Shown: positions 19,899-27,460 of the stretch, in pieces
Position numbering within the stretch: position 1 is the first letter of the stretch
Layout: each line of letters begins with the position of its first letter
DNA from: Natronococcus sp. A-GB1
GTDB lineage: Archaea > Halobacteriota > Halobacteria > Halobacteriales > Natrialbaceae
DNA: 64,000 nt
NCBI RefSeq assembly: GCF_029688845.1
Contig: NZ_JARUKW010000020.1
Span: 1 to 64,000, forward strand
Reading direction: 5' to 3'
Made by a program: the position numbers and the translations under genes
Notes under the pieces: model-generated
What the model was told of the DNA's origin: nothing
The model's database searches: none
What the model saw: the letters and a program-made list of their open reading frames with translations, nothing else

Positions 19899-20009
19899 TG
19901 TTTTGCCAACTCGGAACGGCTATTTAGAACTTCTTCAGGCATGTCAGGAGTAACCAAGGTCACGAGACAAGTCGGTACACCCGTTGACGGTACGACACGT
20001 TCAGGTATG

Positions 20010-20038
20010 ATACTTCCAAGTATGATTATTGGAAGTAT
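20010..20038. promoter_or_regulatory. Perfect inverted repeat ATACTTCCAA-N9-TTGGAAGTAT
   Basis: Both 10-bp arms match perfectly around a 9-nt spacer, followed on the plus strand by TTTTT at 20038-20042. No plus-strand gene ends just before it, so a terminator role is doubtful. A dimeric regulator site about 110 nt upstream of grpB is an alternative. Confidence 0.5.
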
Positions 20039-20090
20039 TTTTCCAGCGGACGTCCTTCGCTGAAGCTCGACGTTCGACAGCCTCCGTTCG

Positions 20091-20285
20091 ATGCCGCGAC
20101 GAGTCCCCCCCGATATCAGAACTCGTCTGCGAACTACGGCGCTCTTCGGTCGCTGGAGGATCACGTCCGAGAGCTTCGGTGGACTCCACCGGAAGGAAGC
20201 GAGCCGTCGAATACGCGCTCTTCTCGCGGAGCGCGGGGATCTCCGCCCGGATACGGTAAACGACGTGGTGGCTGCGATCAGCTAG
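20091..20285 (+). CDS. Possible 64-aa hypothetical protein
   Basis: An ATG at 20091 opens 64 codons with a basic N-terminal half and a helical C-terminal end (ALLAERGDLRPDTVNDVVAAIS) that reads like a protein. Third-base GC is lower than in the neighbours, and no promoter or ribosome site is evident. It ends 10 nt before the convergent DUF5815 stop. It may be a remnant or chance frame. Confidence 0.25.
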   Translation: MPRRVPPDIRTRLRTTALFGRWRITSESFGGLHRKEASRRIRALLAERGDLRPDTVNDVVAAIS

Positions 20286-20294
20286 CGCTTCCCG

Positions 20295-20831
20295 TCAGAG
20301 CGCCCGGTCGTGCTCGCTCTCGAACTCCCGCTGGCGGCGGTACTGCTCGACGAACTCGCCGACGTCGAACTCGAGCATCTGCTCTTCGAACTCCGTGATC
20401 GCGGCGTCGTCCTCGGCGTGGCTGATCGCGTGCTCCATCAGCTCGACGACGAGTTCGACGATGATCTCGTGCAGTCGCCGGGAGTCGAAGTCGGTGACCC
20501 ACAGCATCGAGTAGCCGACCGCCCCGTCGTCGCTCGCGTCGTGGGTGACGACGGCCTCGGGAAACTCCTCCATGGTGACGCCGAGCAGGTGGGGGGTACC
20601 GAACTCGTCGAACTCGTCGTCGGTCTCGACCAGCTCCTGGAGGACGACCACGAACGACTCGGGAAAGAATCGGGACGGCGGGTGGACGTCCGTGACGACG
20701 GCGTGAGTCTCGCCACAGGAACAGGCGTACTCGCGCATGCCGAGGTCGATCTCGTGGGGGTCGAGGGTCTTCCCGCAGGGCAGCTCGAGGTGATCGTCGG
20801 GCTCGGAACCTGGGACGCGGGGCTCTGCCAT
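20295..20831 (-). CDS. DUF5815 family protein
   Basis: The 178-aa protein matches the haloarchaeal DUF5815 pattern: LPCGKTLDPHEIDLGMREYACSCGETHAVVTDVHPPSRFFP at the N-terminus, with Cys residues that could bind a metal, then GTPHLLGVTMEEFPEAVV, GYSMLWVTDFDSRRLHEI and VELMEHAISHAEDD. The ATG at 20831 begins MAEPRVPG, the usual family start, and is preferred over the frame start at 20900. Function is not known. No membrane segment. Confidence 0.85.
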   Translation of the reverse strand: MAEPRVPGSEPDDHLELPCGKTLDPHEIDLGMREYACSCGETHAVVTDVHPPSRFFPESFVVVLQELVETDDEFDEFGTPHLLGVTMEEFPEAVVTHDASDDGAVGYSMLWVTDFDSRRLHEIIVELVVELMEHAISHAEDDAAITEFEEQMLEFDVGEFVEQYRRQREFESEHDRAL

Positions 20832-20960
20832 TACGTGCGGTTGGGGCGTCGACAGTAAAAGGTCGACGACTCCACAGTCGTACGGACCGCTGTACGTCAT
20901 TGACTGCGAAACCGTGAGCCACCCTGGGGTTGCCCCCGTACGTCGGTACAGGGGACCGTA

Positions 20961-21833
20961 TCAGAGGTCCGACGAGTCGAACCGGTAGTAGCCGACGGCG
21001 AGGGGGACGACCAGCCACAGCGCGAGGACGACGAGTCCGATCTCGGGACTGGCGTAGAACGGCTCCGCGTTCGTGGCGCTCACCTCGACGCCGGCGCCCG
21101 CCTGACCCGGGTCGGCGCCGACCGTCTCCGCGAGGTCGGGCAGCAGCGCGACGACCGCCGAGAAGTACGCCGATGACGGCGAGAGCTGCGTGACCGTGAA
21201 CACCCAGTCGGGGATCGTCGCCGGAAACGAAAAGCCCTCCACGACGTACAGCACTCCCATCGGCACGACGTCCCACAGCAGTTCGAAGACGACGAAGAAG
21301 CCAAGCGCCAGCGTCGTCGCGCGCGAGGTCGATCCCGTCGTCGCCGAGATGCTAACGACGATGCTCGCGTAGACGGCCGCGAACGAAAGCGTGAGGAGGA
21401 CGAACGCCAGCACGGCGACGGGTTCGATCTCGCCGAGCAGCGCGGCGCCGAACCCAAGGCCGACGACCAGCCCGACGCCGAGGCCGAACGCGAGCACGGC
21501 GGCCCGGCCGAGAACTTTGCCGGCGAAGACCTGCCCCCGGGTGGTCGGCAGCGACAGCAGGAGCTTGATGCTCCCGAGTTCGCGCTCGCCCGCGAGGGAC
21601 TTGTAGCAGACGACGATCGCCGCGATCGGAACGAATAGCCCGACGAGGCCGATCGTGAAAAACAGTAACCCGCCGAACGTCGCCCCTGCAGGCGAGCCGA
21701 ACATCTCGGGCACCTCGACGTAGGCGTACGTCGAGACGAGCGAAAGGGCGACGAAGACGGCGACGAGCGCCCACAGCGCCCGCGACTGGACGGCGTCGCG
21801 GAAGTCCTTCTTCGCGACGGTGAGCCAGGTCAC
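20961..21833 (-). CDS. ABC-2 type transporter permease
   Basis: The 290-aa permease has six hydrophobic segments. The N-terminal WLTVAKKDFRDAVQSRALWALV is typical, as is CYKSLAGERELGSIKLLLSLPTTRGQVFAGKVLGR in the cytoplasmic loop. This resembles NosY-like permeases. It overlaps the ATPase gene by 4 nt (21830-21833), so the two are translationally coupled. It exports an unknown substrate. Confidence 0.87.
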   Translation of the reverse strand: MTWLTVAKKDFRDAVQSRALWALVAVFVALSLVSTYAYVEVPEMFGSPAGATFGGLLFFTIGLVGLFVPIAAIVVCYKSLAGERELGSIKLLLSLPTTRGQVFAGKVLGRAAVLAFGLGVGLVVGLGFGAALLGEIEPVAVLAFVLLTLSFAAVYASIVVSISATTGSTSRATTLALGFFVVFELLWDVVPMGVLYVVEGFSFPATIPDWVFTVTQLSPSSAYFSAVVALLPDLAETVGADPGQAGAGVEVSATNAEPFYASPEIGLVVLALWLVVPLAVGYYRFDSSDL

Positions 21834-22747
21834 GCTTCGACCTCCTGTGCGTCGTTCGTGTAGCGGACGAACAGGTCCTCGAGCGAGGACTCGACGACCG
21901 AGAAGTCCTGGACCGACGCGACGCGGTCGATCGCGTGCAAAGCAGCGAACTTCGAGACGCCGTCGATCGACACCCGAAGCCGACCGTCGTCGATCGCCGC
22001 GCTACCGATGCCGTCGAGGCTCCGAACCTGCTCGAGAACGCCCTCGTCGAGGTCGGTAACGTAGACGTACAGCGTCTCGCCCAGCTCCGTCGAATCCCGG
22101 AGGCCGTCGATCGTGTCGACGGCGACCAACTGCCCACGGTTGATGATTGCCACGCGGTCACAGACTGCCTCGACCTGCTCCATGACGTGACTCGAGAAGA
22201 ACACCGTCGTCCCGCGATCGTTCTCCTCGCGGATGATCTCGCGCATCTCGCGGGCGCCGTTCGGATCAAGGCCGGTCGAGGGCTCGTCCAGCACGAGCAG
22301 GTCGGGGTCGCCGACCAGCGCCATCGCCAGCACCAGCCGCTGGCGCATTCCTTTCGAGTAGCCGCCCGCCTTCCGGTCGGCCGCGTCGGCGATGCGCACT
22401 CGCTCGAGCAGCGCGTCCGGATCCTCGCTTACCCCTTTCATCTCGATCGCGAACTCGACGTGCTGGCGTCCCGTCAACCGATCGTAGACGTGGTAGCCGT
22501 CCGGAAGGACGCCGGTTCGACTGCGGACGAGCTGGCCCGCCTCCTGGGCGTCGTGGCCCAGAACGGTCGCGGTCCCCGCCGTCGGCCGGATGAAGTCGAG
22601 CAGGACGTCGATCGTCGTCGACTTGCCCGCGCCGTTAGGACCCAGGAAGCCGAAGATCTCCCCCTCCCTGATCGTGAGGTCGAGGCCGTCGACGGCGACG
22701 ACGTCGCCGAACCGCTTGGTCAGTCCCTCGAGTTCAATCGCCGCCAT
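21830..22747 (-). CDS. ABC transporter ATP-binding protein
   Basis: The 305-aa ATPase has Walker A GPNGAGKST, signature YSKGMRQRLV, Walker B LLVLDEPSTGLDP, and the His switch SSHVMEQV. A C-terminal domain of about 80 residues follows the core, as in haloarchaeal ABC-2 ATPases. The ATG at 22747 has GGAGAGGT a few bases upstream. A possible 29-aa leader peptide overlaps the start by 14 nt. The downstream gene is the permease, and the upstream gene on the same strand is a zinc-ribbon regulator that may control the pair. Confidence 0.88.
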   Translation of the reverse strand: MAAIELEGLTKRFGDVVAVDGLDLTIREGEIFGFLGPNGAGKSTTIDVLLDFIRPTAGTATVLGHDAQEAGQLVRSRTGVLPDGYHVYDRLTGRQHVEFAIEMKGVSEDPDALLERVRIADAADRKAGGYSKGMRQRLVLAMALVGDPDLLVLDEPSTGLDPNGAREMREIIREENDRGTTVFFSSHVMEQVEAVCDRVAIINRGQLVAVDTIDGLRDSTELGETLYVYVTDLDEGVLEQVRSLDGIGSAAIDDGRLRVSIDGVSKFAALHAIDRVASVQDFSVVESSLEDLFVRYTNDAQEVEA

Positions 22748-22823
22748 CTGAACCTCTCCGGGGAACGGACCGCGAACGTGGAAGGACCGGGACGCGTTCC
22801 GACTCCGCTACAATAGTGTCCAT
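22734..22823 (-). CDS. Possible 29-aa leader peptide overlapping the ABC ATPase start
   Basis: The ATG at 22823 opens MDTIVAESERVPVLPRS and twelve further residues, ending at a TGA at 22734-22736, 14 nt inside the ATPase gene. A TATTTATC box on the minus strand (22847-22854) is centred about 27 nt upstream, the spacing for a leaderless start at this very codon. GGGAGGT also precedes it. If the transcript starts here, ribosomes must traverse this ORF before the ATPase. Confidence 0.35.
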   Translation of the reverse strand: MDTIVAESERVPVLPRSRSVPRRGSDGGD

Positions 22824-22846
22824 ACCTCCCGATTGGCGTCGACCGA

Positions 22847-22854
22847 GATAAATA
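22847..22854 (-). promoter_or_regulatory. TATA element for the ABC ATPase-permease operon
   Basis: TATTTATC on the minus strand lies in a 60-nt AT-rich stretch between the regulator and the ATPase gene, about 27 nt before the short-ORF ATG at 22823. Confidence 0.45.
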
Positions 22855-22920
22855 CTGTAGTTTTGGTTACATATTGGCAGCACAACTACTCAAAATCAGT
22901 TGAGCAAGCGGATTCACACG

Positions 22921-23832
22921 TTAGGGGTCGTCTGCGTCGGGCTGCGCGACAGGGGTTACGATCAGTTCGTCGTCGATCTCGAATCGCCGCGTCTCGCCGT
23001 CGAGCGTGACCTCGACGGTCGCTGCGAGCGGATCGACGCTCTCGACGTCGGTCCGCACCGTCTTCGAGGCAATGTGTTCGAAAAACTCCCAGAGTGGGTG
23101 CTCCAGGACGGCACTTCCGTGTTCCCAGAAGAACCCTGCTACGGCGGGGTGGAGCACGGCGACCGCCTCGAGCGGAGCGTGGACCACGAGCCAGCACTCC
23201 CGACAGGTACCCTCGAGCGTGTACAGTGTCCGTCCGTCGTGGTGGTGTGCGTCGACGTCGGTGTCGATCGGCCCGTAACACTCCGGACAGACCCCGTCCC
23301 GGATCAGCGTGAACGATCCCCAGATCCGGGCCCCGACGCTGTCGACGATCTCCGACGCCGACCGGTGTCGCGTCTGGCTTTCGGGGAGGAGGTCGGTGAG
23401 CAACCCCGACTCGCAGGCGTCACAGCGGACGACGAACTGTTCTCGCTCGACCGTTGCGACGAGCGACTCGCCCTCGCAGAAGACGCAGACGCCGTCGACC
23501 TCGGTGTCGCCGAAGCTTCGGGCGTTCTCGTAAAACCCGGCGAGGAGTGTCCGGACGATCTTGTCGCCGCCGTAGGTGAGCCGATAGCCGTCGTCGGTCT
23601 CGGCGAGGAACGGACCGACGAGTCGATCGAGGTGGTAGGAAAACTGTGACGTACTCGAGACGTCGACGGCATCGTAGAGTTCCGTAAACGACATCCGAAG
23701 CCACTGTTCCTGTCGTTCCCGCTGCGCCTCCGCCAGGGCGAGAAGGATCTCGAGGCGGGTACGGTTCCCGAGTGCGCCGATCGCGTCGACGACGTCCTCG
23801 TCGATTCGCGCTTCGTCCTTCCTCGAAGTCAT
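22921..23832 (-). CDS. ArsR-like winged-helix regulator with zinc-ribbon C-terminal domain
   Basis: The 303-aa protein has an N-terminal winged helix: IGALGNRTRLEILLALAEA, then FSYHLDRLVGPFLAETDDGYRLTYGG, about residues 18-90. The C-terminal region carries four CxxC knuckles (CVFC, CDAC, CPEC, CREC), suggesting bound zinc. This combination is common in haloarchaeal regulators next to ABC-2 exporters. It lies upstream of and co-directional with the ATPase-permease operon, but with a 173-nt gap and a separate promoter, so it probably regulates that operon. Confidence 0.8.
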   Translation of the reverse strand: MTSRKDEARIDEDVVDAIGALGNRTRLEILLALAEAQRERQEQWLRMSFTELYDAVDVSSTSQFSYHLDRLVGPFLAETDDGYRLTYGGDKIVRTLLAGFYENARSFGDTEVDGVCVFCEGESLVATVEREQFVVRCDACESGLLTDLLPESQTRHRSASEIVDSVGARIWGSFTLIRDGVCPECYGPIDTDVDAHHHDGRTLYTLEGTCRECWLVVHAPLEAVAVLHPAVAGFFWEHGSAVLEHPLWEFFEHIASKTVRTDVESVDPLAATVEVTLDGETRRFEIDDELIVTPVAQPDADDP

Positions 23833-23941
23833 CGGTCGGTCTTTTGGGTGGGATTTTCACCGAAACGAGACAACCGTCTCGAGCCCGGGAGGAAGCCGCC
23901 CGTATCGCGTCGGTCGTGAGGTTTTCGCTCCCGCGATCGAT

Positions 23942-24352
23942 TCAGGGCCAGTCGTCCCGAACCGGCTCGGCGTCCGCCTCGTCGTCCTCGAGGTCGGTCG
24001 CGACGACCCAGTCGGCGGCCTCGGCCGCGTCCTCGACGGGGAGATATTCCCAGCCGACGTCCTCGGCCAGCTCCTCGTCGGCCTCGTCGTCGGCGATGAA
24101 GACGTATCGGTCGGTGTCGAACTGGTCCTTGACGGCCTCGAGGCTCTCCGCTTTCCCTCGAGGACCCGAGAAGAAGTCCTGCCGGATGCGGTTCTTGCGC
24201 GTGTAGTTCGTTACGACGTAGGTCGGTTTCTCCGAGACGACGCCGATGTACTCGCTCCAGCCTCTGGCGTCCTCGAAGACGCTCTCGGGCGACGCGAGCG
24301 CTTTCAGCGCTTCGAGCTCGAACGCCAGGGTCATGTCGCTACCGCCGTTCAT
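23942..24352 (-). CDS. DUF7124-type haloarchaeal protein
   Basis: The 136-aa soluble protein contains MTLAFELEALKAL at its start, followed by FEDARGWSEYIGVVSEKPTYVVTN and the basic TRKNRIRQDFFSGPRG, then an acidic tail. I place it in a conserved haloarchaeal family (DUF7124 as I recall it); no function is known. The ATG at 24352 is used; an internal ATG at 24334 is the alternative. Confidence 0.65.
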   Translation of the reverse strand: MNGGSDMTLAFELEALKALASPESVFEDARGWSEYIGVVSEKPTYVVTNYTRKNRIRQDFFSGPRGKAESLEAVKDQFDTDRYVFIADDEADEELAEDVGWEYLPVEDAAEAADWVVATDLEDDEADAEPVRDDWP

Positions 24353-24413
24353 ACGCTATCGAAGCGGCGCACGGGGGAAAACGGCTTCGATACTTCCAAC
24401 GAGGTCGGAACGA

Positions 24414-24635
24414 CTACGCCGCCTCGACCCGGTAGTAGTCCGTCGCGACGACGACGGTGCCAGGAACGAGGTCGGTACCAGTAGCGGTCAGCTGACAGCC
24501 ACCCTCGAGCGCCGCGTAGAACCGCTCGAGGGTTCGGTCGTCGAGCTGGTCGATGTGTCGAACGGTCGCGTCCGGCGCGACGGAGTCGACGCGTCTGAGC
24601 GTGAGCGACCGCCCTGTACTGGTAGTTGTTGCCAT
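24414..24635 (-). CDS. Small hypothetical protein (73 aa)
   Basis: It starts MATTTSTGRSLTLRRVDS and continues with HIDQLDDRTLERFYAALEGG and a beta-rich end (TVVVATDYYRVEAA). The shorter ATG at 24635 is preferred to 24650 because the first five residues (MVITP) seem extraneous. No family is recognised. It sits alone between the DUF7124-type gene and the flavoprotein reductase. The size and composition resemble small HalOD1-like output proteins, but the conserved motif is not clear. Confidence 0.55.
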   Translation of the reverse strand: MATTTSTGRSLTLRRVDSVAPDATVRHIDQLDDRTLERFYAALEGGCQLTATGTDLVPGTVVVATDYYRVEAA

Positions 24636-24784
24636 GGGTGTGATTACCAAACTCGTGCTATACCTTAACTGTTGTCACTGCACGGATTGGATCAATCGGT
24701 GAAGCGACGATCCGGAGTGGCCGCCGTTCGCCGCCCGCAGCGTCTCGGAACGACGGCCGCTTCAGGGGAAGCGACCCGGCGGAC

Positions 24785-26023
24785 CTACTGTTCCTGTGGC
24801 GGCGCGAGGTCGTCGAGGTCGACGGTCTCCTCGAGCAGGACCTCCTTCTGGTCGGCGACGTCGCGCTGTTCGCGCATCAGCTGTTTGAGCTTGCTCTGCG
24901 GGGAGAGGTCGCCGATGAGCACGCCGCCGACGACCTTGCCGTCCTTGAACGCGATCCGTCGCCACTCGGTGTCGCTGTACTTGCGCTCGGCGTGCTCGTC
25001 GCCGAGCGTCGGGTGACCGAAGGAGAGGAAGGGGAAGTCGAAGTGCGTGATCGAGTACGAGGAGACCCACTCGAACTCCTCGGCCTCGTCGTCGGCGGCC
25101 ATGTTGACTCCGGCGATCCGTCCCTGCTCCTTCGCCGACCCCCAGGAGCCGTTCTGGGCCTGTTCGCCCAGCAGGACGTCGTAAAATCGGGTGATGTCGC
25201 CCGCCGCGTACACGTCCTCGAGGTTCGTCTGCATGTACTGGTCGACGAGGATCCCGTTGTCCTGCTCGAGGTCGATGTCGCCGAGGTACTCGGTGTTGAA
25301 CGTGAGGCCGATGGCGACGCCGGCGAAATCACACTCGTAGCGCTCGCCGTCGGGGCCGATCGCCGCAACTACCTTTCCGTCGTCGTCGGTCTCGAAGCGG
25401 TCGACGCCGCTGTCGAAGACGGGCTCGACGCCGACCTCGCGCATGCCCTCGTGCATGATCTCCGCACCCTCGCCCGAGAGCGCGTAGCGCCACCAGCGGT
25501 CGCCTCGCATCAGGTACTTGCCCTCGACGCCCTGGGCGCCACAGACGGCGGCGAAGTCGATCCCCAGGAGCCCGGCGCCGACGATGACGCCCTTCTCGGC
25601 CGCCTCGGCGCTCTCGCGGATCTTGCGGGCGTCCTGGAACGTCCAGAAGTGGTGGATCCCCTCGGCGTCGCTGTCGTCGACGGGAAGCTGTGTCGGGGTG
25701 CCGCCGGTCGCGATCAGCAGCTTGTCGTAGCCGATCTCGTCGCCCTCGTGGGTGTGGACGACCTTCTCGTCGGTGTCGACGCCGGTAACGTGGGTGTTCA
25801 GCGAAAGCTCGATGTCGCGCTCCGCGTACCAGTCCTCCTCGTGGATCGAGATCGGCGCCTCGGGGAGTTTGCCCTTCGCGTGTTCCTTGATCAGGATCCG
25901 GTTGTACAGTGCCTCCCCCTCATCGGTGATGACGGTGATCGAAGACTCCGGGTCCTCTTCCCGAAGCGTCTCGGCAGCCGAGCTGCCCGAGATCCCGTCA
26001 CCGATGATGACGTACTCGGTCAT
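24785..26023 (-). CDS. NAD(P)/FAD-dependent oxidoreductase
   Basis: The 412-aa flavoprotein has the FAD-binding fingerprint YVIIGDGISGSSAAETL at the N-terminus, LLIATGGTP after residue 100, a second dinucleotide fold GVIVGAGLLGIDFAAV (NAD(P)H site), and DVYAAGDITRFYD for the FAD second motif. This is the pyridine nucleotide-disulfide oxidoreductase class II architecture, as in rubredoxin or nitrite reductase flavoprotein subunits. No CxxxxC redox disulfide is seen. Partner and substrate unknown. A short C-terminal domain of about 100 residues follows. Confidence 0.85.
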   Translation of the reverse strand: MTEYVIIGDGISGSSAAETLREEDPESSITVITDEGEALYNRILIKEHAKGKLPEAPISIHEEDWYAERDIELSLNTHVTGVDTDEKVVHTHEGDEIGYDKLLIATGGTPTQLPVDDSDAEGIHHFWTFQDARKIRESAEAAEKGVIVGAGLLGIDFAAVCGAQGVEGKYLMRGDRWWRYALSGEGAEIMHEGMREVGVEPVFDSGVDRFETDDDGKVVAAIGPDGERYECDFAGVAIGLTFNTEYLGDIDLEQDNGILVDQYMQTNLEDVYAAGDITRFYDVLLGEQAQNGSWGSAKEQGRIAGVNMAADDEAEEFEWVSSYSITHFDFPFLSFGHPTLGDEHAERKYSDTEWRRIAFKDGKVVGGVLIGDLSPQSKLKQLMREQRDVADQKEVLLEETVDLDDLAPPQEQ

Positions 26024-26266
26024 ACCGTGACCGTTCGTAATGCGGGTTAAAGGATATTGCTATCTCGTCTATTTTCTTCGCTCGGCCGGACAGCCACAAC
26101 AGTTGTCGACGAACGGGCCGTTGGACTCACGGAACGACAACTCTCCCACCCGAACCCGAGGTCGGCTTGCTGATCGTACAGAACCGAAGTCGCGACCAGC
26201 GTCGACCCGGATGAGCCTACGTACGTATCCGAACCGCTCTTCAAGGCGGCGTCCGTATCCGTTATC

Positions 26267-26863
26267 ATGAAAATCAGCCAGAACGTACGTCACTTCGCCT
26301 CTCGGAAGGCCCTCGAGACCCCAGTTATTCGGTCGGTCGCCAACTCCGGACTCGTCCGGATGCACACGAAAATCTTCACGAAGAAGGCCGATCCCGCTCA
26401 CGCCGAGGAGCGAACGGATCACCTCGACGACTTCTTCGACGCGACGATGGACACCTACCTCCGCGCGCTCCAGGAGGGATACTCGGAGGCCGAGGCCCGC
26501 GAGATCACCCACATCCAGGCCAACTTCGACTTCTACAACCACGGCTGGACGGAGATGATGGAGTTTCCAGTCGACGAACTCGGCGACCACTACGATCGGT
26601 ACCGCGAGTTCTTCGAGCGCTGGGACGTGACGATCGACGACCCGCTCGGCCAGTTCGCGCCCGTCGACGGCGTCGCCGAGGCGCCCTCGACGCCCGAGAA
26701 GCTCGAGGAACCCGAACACCCCTACGCCGAGGGCGGGTTCGCCGACGACGTCTACGTCGAGACCGACGACGGTGAGCTGATCGTCGGTGGGCAGGAAGAA
26801 CCCGAAGACGTCGACGTCTCGCAGGCGGTCGGCGTCGACGAGGAGATGGACGACACGCGGTGA
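26267..26863 (+). CDS. DUF6149 family protein
   Basis: The 198-aa soluble protein matches haloarchaeal DUF6149, with MKISQNVRHFASRKALETP at the start, MHTKIFTKKADPAHAEER, and the middle HIQANFDFYNHGWTEMMEFP. The C-terminal 50 residues are acidic and variable. Function unknown. It is divergent from the flavoprotein reductase, with a 243-nt gap. Confidence 0.85.
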   Translation: MKISQNVRHFASRKALETPVIRSVANSGLVRMHTKIFTKKADPAHAEERTDHLDDFFDATMDTYLRALQEGYSEAEAREITHIQANFDFYNHGWTEMMEFPVDELGDHYDRYREFFERWDVTIDDPLGQFAPVDGVAEAPSTPEKLEEPEHPYAEGGFADDVYVETDDGELIVGGQEEPEDVDVSQAVGVDEEMDDTR

Positions 26864-27000
26864 CGACACGTCGCTCGAGCGGGGGTCGAGAGCAGCCTCG
26901 AGTTGACCCGCTTCCGGCCTGCCGAACGTTCGCAGCGAACTCGCTGGGTCCGTAAGACGGCAAATTCCCGAGCGGGAAGGGCCCCTTCTTTATTTTGTAC

Positions 27001-27036
27001 GACAGGTTTATAAATATTGTCTGACAGGTATTTATG
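27001..27036 (+). promoter_or_regulatory. AT-rich double TATA region before the HalOD1 gene
   Basis: GACAGGTTTATAAATATT (27001-27018) is followed by GACAGGTATTTAT (27023-27035), so a similar block occurs twice, each copy with a TATA-like core (27007-27015 and 27029-27034). The ATG is at 27079, giving leaders of about 20-45 nt depending on which box is used. Confidence 0.45.
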
Positions 27037-27078
27037 AGATAGCTCCACATACAGGCCCACGTGCGAGGGACGAGAGCC

Positions 27079-27384
27079 ATGACGTCACGAAACTTCACTC
27101 CGGGGGATGCGGGTTCCGCGCCGACGAACACGGTCGTCTTCCGCCACGACTGGACGACTCGGGAGAACCTCGTGGAAAAGGTCGTTGCGGCGGTGGCCGA
27201 CGTCACCGGCAGCGACGAGACGGAGGTCGAACGGCTTCACGACCGCCTCGATCCCGAGTCGCTGAACCGCCTGTTCGACCGGCGTCGAACCGACCGTGAC
27301 CCGGGGAGCGCGCGGTTGATCTTCCCGCTCGAGATCTGCACGGTCACGGTGTACGGCTCCGGACTCGTCGTCGTCCAGGCGTAG
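27079..27384 (+). CDS. HalOD1 output domain-containing protein
   Basis: The 101-aa protein has the small HalOD1 domain of haloarchaea: ENLVEKVVAAVADVTGSDETEVERLHDRLDPESLNRLF, then a beta hairpin ending ICTVTVYGSGLVVVQA. Such domains appear alone or attached to response regulators and are thought to be signalling output modules. The ATG at 27079 is preferred over a GTG at 27061. An AT-rich promoter with two TATA-like boxes precedes it. No partner gene is nearby. Confidence 0.8.
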   Translation: MTSRNFTPGDAGSAPTNTVVFRHDWTTRENLVEKVVAAVADVTGSDETEVERLHDRLDPESLNRLFDRRRTDRDPGSARLIFPLEICTVTVYGSGLVVVQA

Positions 27385-27460
27385 GGCCGACAGACCGACT
27401 CCGCCGAGTCCATTCCAAGCCGCTAAGTACACGGCGCGTCGCCGTTCGAGTACTGACTCG

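Larger units (their letters stand above)
19899..20294. other. 396-nt intergenic region with a strong inverted repeat
   Basis: The region contains the grpB promoter (19919-19926), a 10-bp-arm inverted repeat at 20010-20038 followed by five T, and a possible 64-aa ORF at 20091-20285. The central part is AT-rich relative to the flanks. Confidence 0.6.

Noticed and set aside
20010-20042. Rho-independent-like terminator
   Set aside because: The hairpin with T-run is on the plus strand, but no annotated plus-strand transcript would end there, so it is listed as a regulatory palindrome instead.
26047-26268. Possible 73-aa gene on the minus strand before DUF6149
   Set aside because: It overlaps the divergent DUF6149 start and has poor codon character and no promoter; likely a chance frame.
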